Positions 1-5,109 of a stretch of DNA of 12,112 nucleotides are shown here, in pieces. The notes below the pieces were generated by a model. That model was given only the letters and a program-made list of their open reading frames with translations, did not search any database and was not told the DNA's origin. Source of the stretch: JOPF133 sp052144935 (GTDB lineage: Bacteria > Acidobacteriota > Terriglobia > Bryobacterales > Bryobacteraceae); NCBI GenBank assembly GCA_052144935.1, contig JBKQPR010000194.1, forward strand, positions 1-12,112, read 5' to 3'. Position 1 is the stretch's first letter, and the number at the start of each line of letters is the position of its first letter. The translations under genes and the position numbers were made by a program.

Positions 1-15
1 ATACGGCATTTCGCG

Positions 16-40
16 AATTCCTAACCGAAGGTTAGGAATT
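16..40. repeat. Perfect 11-bp inverted repeat with 3-nt loop
   Basis: Arms AATTCCTAACC (16-26) and GGTTAGGAATT (30-40) are exact reverse complements around GAA. A TACAAT sequence at 51-56 could be a -10 box, which would put the repeat over the -35 region, but no matching -35 hexamer is visible. A second GC-rich hairpin lies at 90-105 (GGCCTCC/GGAGGCC). The repeat could be an operator for the gene at 174 or the terminator of something upstream of the window; the sequence does not decide. Confidence 0.5.
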
Positions 41-173
41 GGCGGAATTCTACAATACGCACCCAGCGCCTGTCAACACGGCGTTTGGCGGCCTCCGGGG
101 AGGCCGGAATGCGCCGGATCCAAGTCAAACGGCCCCGGGGATTTAAACTCGCCTGACAATGGAGGAAAGTGAC

Positions 174-602
174 ATGGGTGACCTTTACGTCGAGAGCTAT
201 AAGAAATCGGTCTCCAATATACTCGACTACTGGAACAAGAAGCTGGCCGATTACGCCAAGCAGCTTGATCCGATCGACGACCAAATCGCCGACCTAAGCA
301 AGAACCGCAGCCCTAGCGATGACGACAAAAAGAAGCTCGCCGATCTCAGGAAGAAGCGCGACGACATACGCAAGCAGATAGATAACGCCTCGGCGAGCCT
401 CAATGTAAACCTGAAGGTTATCGAGGTGGACCAAAGGGCGAAAAAAGAGGAAGTCATGAAACTTCCCGACTGGATGAAGACAATCATCAAAGACAAGGGC
501 GTTCCCCTTGGCAAAGACGTGACCATTGTGCCGGACGTCGGCATCGATTTCAAAACATTTAAATTGACGAAATGCATCATTGTCCTTAAATGGAAGTTTT
601 GA
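174..602 (+). CDS. Hypothetical Lys/Asp-rich coiled-coil protein
   Basis: A 142-residue protein I do not recognise. The start is set at ATG 174 because GGAGG at 161-165 is an ideal ribosome binding site 8 nt upstream; an in-frame ATG at 159 overlaps that site and is unlikely. Residues about 20-75 are highly charged and rich in Lys, Asp, Leu and Ile, with heptad-like spacing, so a helical hairpin or coiled coil is likely. The C-terminal third is more hydrophobic and beta-like, ending in alternating Ile, Val, Leu and Lys. No signal peptide, membrane segment or catalytic motif is visible. Base composition is clearly less GC-rich than the DNA that follows, suggesting recent acquisition. It stands alone: the next DNA is a broken gene on the other strand. 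Function unknown; reality as a gene is likely because of the strong ribosome binding site and natural composition. Confidence 0.72.
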   Translation: MGDLYVESYKKSVSNILDYWNKKLADYAKQLDPIDDQIADLSKNRSPSDDDKKKLADLRKKRDDIRKQIDNASASLNVNLKVIEVDQRAKKEEVMKLPDWMKTIIKDKGVPLGKDVTIVPDVGIDFKTFKLTKCIIVLKWKF

Positions 603-619
603 GCCGCGCGCGGGCCTGA

Positions 620-804
620 TCATTCCACTCGCGATGGCGACGGGCCCAGCAGCACCTTGCCGGGGGCTCCGGTGTCACTCGGCCTTGGTGCAGCACGAGT
701 TTGCCGTTCACGATCGCTTCGCTGACACCGACCGAATACTGGTGCGGCTGTTCGTACGTGGCGCGGTCGCCGATTGGTGGCAGGGTCGTTCGTGACGGTT
801 CGGC
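620..804 (-). pseudogene. C-terminal remnant of N-acyl-D-amino-acid deacylase (amidohydrolase family)
   Basis: Reading the minus strand across three frames gives the characteristic tail of D-aminoacylase/N-acyl-D-amino-acid deacylases: NDPAT, then IGDRATYEQPHQYSVGV, then IVNGKLVLHQGR, then TGAPGKVLLGPS, ending at TGA (622-620). The family tail normally reads like DPATI-DRATYE-PHQY...VNG...G..TG..PGKVL. Single-base shifts are needed near 774-778 (between DPAT and IGDR) and near 672-677 (between GRVT and GAPG), and a further lost base near 795-800. Only about the last 60 residues remain; the metal-binding barrel is missing and homology stops near 804, where GC-rich repeat DNA begins. Family members hydrolyse N-acyl-D-amino acids; this fragment cannot. 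The identification is from recalled family motifs and needs a protein search. Confidence 0.7.
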
Positions 805-957
805 CAACTACTGCAAGACGCTGGCGGTGGGCGGCGGCCATGCGGCCGCGGGCCAAGGGCGTCCATGCGCGAGGCGGCCTCCGGTGCGACACCTTTGGTG
901 GCGTGCTCCGGGTGCGGGCGGGCAGTGTGGTTGTCCGCGTGAGAGACGGCGTAGGGA

Positions 958-1049
958 TCTCGGCCGACAGCGCCGGCTTCTCCGATCGCTGCCCGGCGCC
1001 CCTAACGGCCGCCAGGCCGGACCAGTCTGGCCGTTTCCGCCCGGCTTCC
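958..1049 (+). repeat. Dispersed GC-rich repeat, copy A
   Basis: Positions 983-1049 match 1211-1277 at roughly 85% with small gaps, sharing CTGCCCGGCGCC, GGCCGCCAGGCCG, CCAGTCTGGC and CGCCCGGC. Positions 958-1000 match 3345-3387 at 40 of 43 bases. Function unknown. Confidence 0.7.
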
Positions 1050-1210
1050 GACCGTCGCGGCGGGCGGCGGCCCTGCGACCGCGGGCCGAGAGCGTGCCTC
1101 CGGCGGCAGCAAGCTGGTGACGGCTCCTCGGTCTCCCGCGGCTGCCGGGGAGCCGATCCCGACGTGCGCCAAGCGGCGCGCATGACGGATGTCGGCGCGA
1201 GGGCGCGTGA

Positions 1211-1277
1211 CGATCACTGCCCGGCGCCCACTGCCGGCCGCCAGGCCGAGCCAGTCTGGCGGTTTCGCCCGGCGTCC
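1211..1277 (+). repeat. Dispersed GC-rich repeat, copy B
   Basis: Direct-orientation match to 983-1049, starting CGATCACTGCCCGGCGCC and ending CGCCCGGCGTCC. A one-base insertion near 1230 and scattered substitutions separate the copies, so this is an old duplication rather than an assembly artefact. Confidence 0.65.
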
Positions 1278-1487
1278 CGCACGCGGCGTCCGGCAAATGG
1301 TCGCCCGCGTCAAGCCGGGCGGCGCCGGCGTCCGCGCGGGAGGCCGCCCGCCGCGACGCCTTGCGGTGTGAGACGCTTTTCCGCGGAATTCGCCGGTGGG
1401 AAGCGCGACGCCCCACGAGGGGCGCACTCAACAGCGGTGGCCTCGCGCCCGGGGGCGGCGCAGAATCGAACCGCATATGATGGCATT

Positions 1488-2099
1488 GTGCCGGAATTTC
1501 ATTTTTACGAGCCGTCGAAAGGTCACCGCCTCCCGCATGATCCCTTCAAGGCGATAATCGCGCCCCGACCGATCGGCTGGATCTCAACCCGGGATGCCGA
1601 GGGCCGCGTGAATCTTGCACCCTATAGCTTCTTCAACGCGGTCTGCGACCACCCGCCGATGGTCATGTTCAGCTCGTCGGGGTGGAAGGACACGGTGGCC
1701 AACATCAAGGCGACCGGGGAATTTGTCTGTAATCTTGTGACCCGTCCGCTGGCCGAGAAAATGAACCAGACGTCGGCCGCCTTGCCGCATGGTGCCAATG
1801 AATTCGAGTTTGCTAAGCTGGCAGCGGCCGCAAGCCGGATTGTGGCGCCGCCGCGCGTCGCAGAAGCTCCGGCGGCGCTGGAATGCAAGCTGGTGCAGAT
1901 TGTCCAATTGCATGGCGCTGACGGCTCTGTGCTCGACCAGTACCTGACGATCGGAGAGGTCGTTGGCGTGCACATCGACCGCGCTTATCTCAAGGAAGGA
2001 CTATTCGACCTTCTGGCTACCCATCCCGTTCAGCGCGCTGGCTACACCGCGGATTACACCGAGGCGACAACCGGTTTCAAGATGAACCGGCCGCAATGA
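1488..2099 (+). CDS. Flavin reductase-like, FMN-binding split-barrel protein
   Basis: A 203-residue protein of the flavin reductase-like (DIM6/NTAB) family, whose members bind FMN in a split beta-barrel and use NAD(P)H to reduce flavin, often for a partner monooxygenase; the substrate cannot be told here. The family landmarks are in order: HFYEPSKGHRLPHDPFKAI near the N-terminus, APRPIGWIST, NLAPYSFFNAV, PPMVMFSS, KDTVANIKATGEFVCNLV, then AAALECKLVQIV and a C-terminal IGEVVGVHID strand. Length matches the family. The start is taken as GTG 1488 because homology starts there; no clear ribosome binding site is visible and the frame stays open far upstream through GC-rich DNA. It stands alone between two broken genes on the opposite strand. 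The family assignment is strong; the start codon is uncertain. Confidence 0.88.
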   Translation: MPEFHFYEPSKGHRLPHDPFKAIIAPRPIGWISTRDAEGRVNLAPYSFFNAVCDHPPMVMFSSSGWKDTVANIKATGEFVCNLVTRPLAEKMNQTSAALPHGANEFEFAKLAAAASRIVAPPRVAEAPAALECKLVQIVQLHGADGSVLDQYLTIGEVVGVHIDRAYLKEGLFDLLATHPVQRAGYTADYTEATTGFKMNRPQ

Positions 2100-2157
2100 C
2101 GTTGGTCAACAACCGGGTCTCAAGTGCTCGCGACCCCGGCGCGCAGGACCGGCACCG

Positions 2158-2334
2158 TTAGGGACTCCGCGCCCGGTAAAGCGTCGACCGGCCCACGTCC
2201 ACAAGGTCGGCCACAATTGGCGGGCTTCGCCTTTGTCGATTACCTTCGGGGGCGTGGCCGATCTGCTCGGGTGTGAGGCTCGGCTTCCGGCCAAACTCCA
2301 CACCCCGGCGCTACGCTGCTTTCCGTGCAGATCC
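2158..2334 (-). pseudogene. Broken C-terminus of a serine recombinase (resolvase/invertase)
   Basis: On the minus strand, frames joined across two shifts give VEFGRKPSLTPEQIGHA, then KVIDKGEARQ, then IVADLVDVGRSTLYRA, ending at TAA (2160-2158). This is the linker plus helix-turn-helix DNA-binding domain that closes resolvases of the Tn3/Hin type. The shifts fall near 2247-2252 (a run of C) and 2214-2219. An in-frame TAG at 2313-2311 interrupts the helix before the domain (GSARKAA, stop, RRGVEFGRK). The catalytic serine domain is not recognisable further upstream. The fragment is dead by at least three lesions, which makes sequencing error an unlikely explanation here. It marks a past mobile element beside the tRNA array. 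Confidence 0.75.
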
Positions 2335-2455
2335 GCGGCGGCCGCGCCTATTGGCCCACGATCTGCGATTCCGGTGCCCTTCGGTCGATGCCCGACGAAG
2401 AAACCGGCCGAACCGATCTCGGGCCCAAGGGATCCAAAGGGGTCCAAAACGAGTC

Positions 2456-2485
2456 TTGACTCGACGTCGCGGTTCGCTGTAGACT
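2456..2485 (+). promoter_or_regulatory. Candidate sigma-70 promoter for the tRNA array
   Basis: TTGACT (2456-2461) and TAGACT (2480-2485) are separated by 18 nt and followed by an A/T-rich start region. They match the consensus at 5 of 6 and 4 of 6 positions. No other good promoter precedes the tRNA genes, so this could drive the array as one transcript with a leader of about 115 nt. Confidence 0.5.
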
Positions 2486-2528
2486 AATTAAAGATGCGGC
2501 ACTTCTTCAGTCGCGGCCTCCTATCCTA

Positions 2529-2598
2529 CCGACTTTCAGTCGGACAGTCTTGGTGTCTCTTACTAAGTCTGTAATTCCCCTGTAAATCCATTTTACAG
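2529..2598 (+). other. Two hairpins in the leader of the tRNA array
   Basis: CCGACT/AGTCGG (2529-2534 with 2538-2543, loop TTC) and CTGTAAA/TTTACAG (2580-2586 with 2592-2598, loop TCCAT) are perfect stems between the candidate promoter and the first tRNA. Neither is followed by a T run, so they are not typical terminators. They may be processing signals or decayed tRNA arms; no complete cloverleaf can be drawn. Confidence 0.4.
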
Positions 2599-2607
2599 CT
2601 CGTGCCT

Positions 2608-2693
2608 GGAAGGCTCGGGTAATTGGTATCCCACTGGCCTGCTAAGCCAGGGTCCCTCGGGACATAGGCGTTCGAGTCGCCTGCCTTCCGCCA
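2608..2693 (+). tRNA. tRNA-Ser(GCU)
   Basis: Reads AGC/AGU. Acceptor GGAAGGC/GCCTTCC, anticodon stem CTGGC/GCCAG with loop CTGCTAA (anticodon GCT), T stem AGGCG/CGCCT with loop TTCGAGT, discriminator G and encoded CCA. A long variable arm (GTCCC/GGGAC) fits serine tRNA. The D stem is only GGG/CCC. First gene of the array. Confidence 0.93.
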
Positions 2694-2714
2694 GATCTTT
2701 GACAATTCGCGTTC

Positions 2715-2805
2715 GGGCAGTTGGCTGAGAGGCTGAAAGCGCCGGGCTGTAGCCCCGGTAACCCTTCGGGAAACATCCAAGGTTCGAATCCTTGACTGCC
2801 CACCA
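2715..2805 (+). tRNA. tRNA-Tyr(GUA)
   Basis: Acceptor GGGCAGT/ACTGCCC, D stem GCT/AGC, anticodon stem CCGGG/CCCGG with loop CTGTAGC (anticodon GTA), a long variable arm containing CCC-TTCG-GG as expected of bacterial tRNA-Tyr, T stem CAAGG/CCTTG with loop TTCGAAT, discriminator A, encoded CCA. It follows the first tRNA by 21 nt. Confidence 0.95.
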
Positions 2806-2807
2806 AT

Positions 2808-2885
2808 GTTCGGGTGGCGCAATTTGGCAGACGCGTGCGGTTGAGAGCCGCATGGTTGCGAGTTCGAATCTCGCCCCGAACACCA
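2808..2885 (+). tRNA. tRNA-Leu(GAG) with a class I variable loop
   Basis: Perfect acceptor GTTCGGG/CCCGAAC, D stem GCG/CGC, anticodon stem TGCGG/CCGCA with loop TTGAGAG (anticodon GAG, reads CUC/CUU), T stem GCGAG/CTCGC with loop TTCGAAT, discriminator A and encoded CCA. Odd feature: the variable loop is only five bases (TGGTT), so this is a class I tRNA, whereas bacterial tRNA-Leu is class II with a long arm. It starts two bases after the CCA of tRNA-Tyr. Charging by LeuRS is not assured; the amino acid is assigned from the anticodon only. Confidence 0.88.
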
Positions 2886-2886
2886 T

Positions 2887-2964
2887 AGGCTCGTAGCCCA
2901 ACCCGGCAGAGGCAACGCGCTCAGACCGCGTCCAGTGTCGGTTCGAATCCGACCGAGCCTACCA
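2887..2964 (+). tRNA. tRNA-Leu(CAG) with a class I variable loop
   Basis: Acceptor AGGCTCG/CGAGCCT, D stem GCC/GGC, anticodon stem ACGCG/CGCGT with loop CTCAGAC (anticodon CAG, reads CUG), variable loop CCAGT, T stem GTCGG/CCGAC with loop TTCGAAT, discriminator A, encoded CCA. All stems are fully paired. It closely resembles the Leu(CAA) gene that follows, including GGCAGAGGCAAC and the -CAGT variable loop, so the two look like tandem duplicates with changed anticodons and compensated stems. One base separates it from the previous tRNA. Confidence 0.88.
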
Positions 2965-2966
2965 TT

Positions 2967-3042
2967 GCGCCCGTAGTCCAACGGCAGAGGCAACCGCCTC
3001 AAAAGCGGTACAGTGCTGGTTCGAATCCAGCCGGGCGCACCA
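2967..3042 (+). tRNA. tRNA-Leu(CAA) with a class I variable loop
   Basis: Acceptor GCGCCCG/CGGGCGC, D stem GTC/GGC, anticodon stem ACCGC/GCGGT with loop CTCAAAA (anticodon CAA, reads UUG), variable loop ACAGT, T stem GCTGG/CCAGC with loop TTCGAAT, discriminator A, encoded CCA. It is 76 nt long against roughly 85 or more for ordinary bacterial tRNA-Leu. Every stem pairs, so it looks functional rather than decayed. Confidence 0.88.
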
Positions 3043-3057
3043 CATGCCGGGACCAAA

Positions 3058-3131
3058 GGGCACCCCGCCGATGGTGAGGCCAGCGGATTCCAAACCCGCC
3101 ATTGGGTGTTCGAATGGCCCCCGGAGTGCCA
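3058..3131 (+). tRNA. Degenerate tRNA-Trp(CCA)-like gene
   Basis: A tRNA-like body fills the space between tRNA-Leu(CAA) and tRNA-Cys. Anticodon stem GCGGA/CCCGC has an A-C mismatch next to the loop TTCCAAA (anticodon CCA). A D arm GCC-GATGGTGA-GGC and a T loop TTCGAAT are present, but the T stem GGGTG/GGCCC has a G-G clash at the normally invariant closing pair. The acceptor cannot be paired cleanly: GGCACCC (3059-3065) pairs with GAGTGCC (3124-3130) with one mismatch, but that leaves three unplaced bases after the T stem and no encoded CCA. The alternative register, with CCA at 3129-3131 and G as discriminator, gives a mismatched acceptor and an oversized D region. Probably a decaying gene or an unusual fold. 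Confidence 0.45.
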
Positions 3132-3132
3132 G

Positions 3133-3207
3133 GCGCCGCAACAGCAAGTGGTGAGCGGCCGAGCTGCAAACTCGGTGTGCGCGGTTCAAATCCGCGGCGG
3201 CGCTCCA
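3133..3207 (+). tRNA. tRNA-Cys(GCA)
   Basis: Acceptor GCGCCGC/GCGGCGC, anticodon stem CCGAG/CTCGG with loop CTGCAAA (anticodon GCA), four-base variable loop, T stem CGCGG/CCGCG with loop TTCAAAT, discriminator T and encoded CCA. U73 is the known identity base for cysteine tRNA and supports the call. The D stem is weak, with three pairs at best, and position 8 is A rather than T. Confidence 0.88.
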
Positions 3208-3221
3208 GATCTTTCCAATGC

Positions 3222-3314
3222 GGAGGGGTGGACGAGTTGCTAAAGTCACCAGTCCCGAAAACTGGCGTGAGTCCGTAAGGGCCACCGAGGGTTGAATTCC
3301 CTCCTCCTCCGCCA
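3222..3314 (+). tRNA. tRNA-Ser(CGA) with unusual C33
   Basis: Acceptor GGAGGGG/CTCCTCC (one G-U pair), D stem GAC/GTC, anticodon stem CCAGT/ACTGG with loop CCCGAAA (anticodon CGA, reads UCG), variable arm of 21 bases, T stem GAGGG/CCCTC, discriminator G and encoded CCA. All suit a serine tRNA. Two conserved positions are off: base 33 is C instead of the near-universal U, and the T loop is TTGAATT, with G in place of C56. It may be impaired or may be a variant; stems are otherwise intact. Last gene of the array. Confidence 0.83.
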
Positions 3315-3344
3315 ATCAAGTGTGAGTTCAAGTTTCAGCGCTGG

Positions 3345-3387
3345 TCTCGGCCGGCGGCGCCGGCTTCCCCGATCGCTGCCCGGCGCC
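3345..3387 (+). repeat. Dispersed GC-rich repeat, copy C
   Basis: Matches 958-1000 at 40 of 43 bases in the same orientation, about 2.4 kb away and just after the tRNA array. It includes a perfect GCCGGC-GGC-GCCGGC hairpin (3350-3364) that could end the tRNA transcript, although no T run follows. Confidence 0.7.
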
Positions 3388-3441
3388 ACTGGCCATTCCC
3401 ATTTCATGTGCAAGTCCACTCCGCTCTTGGTGTAACGCCAC

Positions 3442-3663
3442 ATGCTAAAATTAGGAATGGAAATCGAAGCGAAAACCATTTCTGCCCTTTGGACCCACCT
3501 GACGGGCCGAGAGAGAGTCCTAATGTTTCACCTTGGAAATGTTCCGATGGCACATCTTGCCTGGGATGACTTAGATGATCGGCAAAGAGGAATCATCCTA
3601 AATGCTGGTAACATTTTCGGCCTGGACCATTCCAGACTGCCAGATCCCAGATCGCTCTCTTAA
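3442..3663 (+). CDS. Small hypothetical protein (doubtful)
   Basis: A 73-codon open frame ending TAA. I do not recognise it. The composition is protein-like (balanced hydrophobic and charged residues, with GRERVLMFHLGNVPM and WDDLDDRQRGI segments) and base composition is less GC-rich than the flanking repeat DNA. No ribosome binding site precedes ATG 3442; a second in-frame ATG at 3457 has AGGA directly against it, too close to work well. No signal peptide or membrane span. It could be a fragment of a larger lost gene, because no promoter or partner gene is visible. Kept because no competing frame is better. Confidence 0.35.
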   Translation: MLKLGMEIEAKTISALWTHLTGRERVLMFHLGNVPMAHLAWDDLDDRQRGIILNAGNIFGLDHSRLPDPRSLS

Positions 3664-4422
3664 GAGGGCCGTGGGCGAAGCAAATTGTTGATCCGCGGAA
3701 ATTCTGGAGACTGCGCCGGATTGTAACGATGACAACTTCGCACTCGGCTACAACGTCCGGGCGTTCTTCACTTCTTCTTGATCTTCTTACGCTTCGGGTC
3801 GCTGAAGTTCTTGCATTTTCTTGCATTATAGATGCGACGAACAAACAGGGAGATGATCCCTTCGAGCGCAGCCACATCGCCCACACTTGTCACCGGCGTC
3901 GAGTGTTTCTTTGCTGCCGTCTATTTCCATTGGAGTCCCGAATCCCGTTTCCGCTTAGATGGTTCAAGCGGCGGGCGGCGACGAAAAATCAGGAAGACCG
4001 GAACCGGCGATTAGGGGCGCTGTGGGCGTTCGCCGTGTTCCGGCCATACCGGACCTCCCCGGCGCTGTGGAGCGATTCTGCGGCGTTCCGTGGCCCCTGG
4101 CGAGGTATTCTGGCGGTAGGGTTGCCGTCGTGATCGGAGCCGCCGCCCGGAAGATCGGGACCGTTAAATTTCGGGGCGTCCGGCTGCGGCCCTCCAGGAC
4201 ATTGCCTGTTATCTATTGGCTGTAAACCCATCGTTACCTAATGCACCGTTGTTAATCCCCTTGGTCCCTCATATAGTACAGGCAGCAGACTTGGCCGCAA
4301 TGCAGCCCCATCCAAAGCCAAGTTGCCTGAAGAGCGTAAAAAGCTGCCGCCGTTCCTCTGCTCGGCGGCTGCGCCAACTGAGCGATTCCTGCCATCGGCG
4401 ATTCGCAGAGAAAGGAATTTCA
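3664..4422. other. Gene-poor region of about 760 bp
   Basis: No convincing gene on either strand. A minus-strand frame ending at 3768 (open from 3920, GTG at 3893) would encode a short peptide with GDVAALEGIISLFVRR and a Lys-rich end SDPKRKKIKKK. It reads like protein but has no ribosome binding site and is only about 41 codons from its GTG. An exact 10-bp tandem duplication, TTCTTGCATT twice, sits at 3808-3827 inside it. The part from about 3960 to 4200 is GC-rich and featureless. Confidence 0.5.
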
Positions 4423-4593
4423 ATGTCCCCGATAACCGTGGATGAAGTTATCATCAGTACGCCCAAAAGGGAAGTTGGGAAGTTGGATCGAATTGTGTTT
4501 CTTGCCTTTCGGCTCGGCAGCCTTACAACTCCGAAGATAGACTTCAAGAGCTTTTGGAACAGTTGCCAAGCGTTCTGGCGGGCGGCCAGATGA
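4423..4593 (+). CDS. Small hypothetical protein with a good ribosome binding site
   Basis: A 56-residue product, unrecognised. The start ATG 4423 is chosen because AAAGGA lies 6 nt upstream (4411-4416). The N-terminal half is protein-like (SPITVDEVIIST, then a KREVGKLD segment); the C-terminal end is rich in aromatic residues. An exact 8-bp tandem duplication, GGAAGTTG twice, lies inside at 4470-4485. The neighbouring plus frame encodes a plausible stretch (EDRLQELLEQLPSVLAGGQ) at about 4536-4590, continuing to a stop near 4631, so a single frameshift in the middle of a longer gene is possible. The frame at 4216 that reads into this one has no start signal. Function unknown. Confidence 0.35.
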   Translation: MSPITVDEVIISTPKREVGKLDRIVFLAFRLGSLTTPKIDFKSFWNSCQAFWRAAR

Positions 4594-5035
4594 GTGAAAG
4601 TGCTCCAATCAAGTGGCTGTTGGTTACCTGAGTCGCTGTAGCCCGTCAAGCCGCTCCCGAAGCTGCTTGACTTCGATTGAAGTTCCTTTTCTACATGTGC
4701 GATTGCGGCGTGCTCTGGGCGATGTTCGAGTCTTGCAAAATTGCAAAGTGGACGTTGAAAAATCCGAGCGGCCACCGGAAGCTATTTCGCCCGATGCATC
4801 CTCCGCATCACCTTCCAGGCAGCGACCAACTGTTGAACTGCGGCGGCTGGTGGGAGCCGTTTGCCATCGAAGCGGCAGTCGTTGTGGGCGGTGTTGTAGA
4901 CGCCTTCGACGCCGGGAGTGGCCTGTGAGATCGGGCGATTTGGACGTTCCAAACCCGGAGTTTTCCATAGAAATTTGTACCAATTCCCGTACAACTGATT
5001 TTGGTCTGCCTCTAAGTGATTGATTATAAGTGACT
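4594..5035. other. Region without a clear gene, with a TTGTAC inverted repeat
   Basis: Open frames exist on both strands but none carries a recognised motif with a start signal. The most protein-like is on the minus strand, about 4960 down to 4782, ending with PPAAAVQQLVAAWKVMRR; I cannot name it. A perfect inverted repeat TTGTAC-N8-GTACAA occupies 4975-4994, about 40 bp beyond the 3' end of tRNA-Gln. Confidence 0.45.
4975..4994. repeat. TTGTAC-N8-GTACAA inverted repeat
   Basis: Six-base arms with an 8-base spacer, a layout resembling a tyrosine-recombinase core site or an operator. It lies in A/T-richer DNA downstream of a tRNA gene, a favoured place for integration. No integrase is present in the window. 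Confidence 0.4.
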
Positions 5036-5109
5036 TGGCTCCCCGGCATGGATTCGAACCACGATTCACGGCTCCAAAGGCCGCTGTCCTACCATTAGAC
5101 GACCGGGGA
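5036..5109 (-). tRNA. tRNA-Gln(UUG)
   Basis: Read on the minus strand: acceptor TCCCCGG/CCGGGGA, anticodon stem GCGGC/GCCGT with loop CTTTGGA (anticodon TTG, reads CAA), T loop TTCGAAT, discriminator G and encoded CCA (5038-5036). A canonical, intact gene, unlike several members of the upstream array, and probably part of the core tRNA set. Confidence 0.95.

Larger units (their letters stand above)
805..1487. other. Very GC-rich non-coding stretch with diverged repeats
   Basis: Long open frames on both strands here are Arg/Pro/Ala-rich by-products of extreme GC content. None shows a ribosome binding site or family motif. The stretch holds two copies of a dispersed repeat (958-1049 and 1211-1277). 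I see no RNA gene in it. The open frame that runs into the flavin reductase gene from 774 is treated as read-through, since homology begins only at about 1488. Confidence 0.6.

Noticed and set aside
774..1487. N-terminal extension of the flavin reductase frame, about 238 codons
   Set aside because: It is Arg/Pro-rich, contains the dispersed repeats, overlaps the deacylase remnant and matches no domain; family homology begins at 1488.
2486..2600. A ninth tRNA upstream of tRNA-Ser(GCU)
   Set aside because: The CTGTAAA/TTTACAG hairpin looks like an anticodon arm, but no T arm or matching acceptor surrounds it.
2526..3331. Overlapping minus-strand open frames of 100-176 codons
   Set aside because: They are antisense to the tRNA genes. 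Motifs such as WIRTST, RIRT and GFEPR are the usual artefact of translating complements of tRNA T arms.
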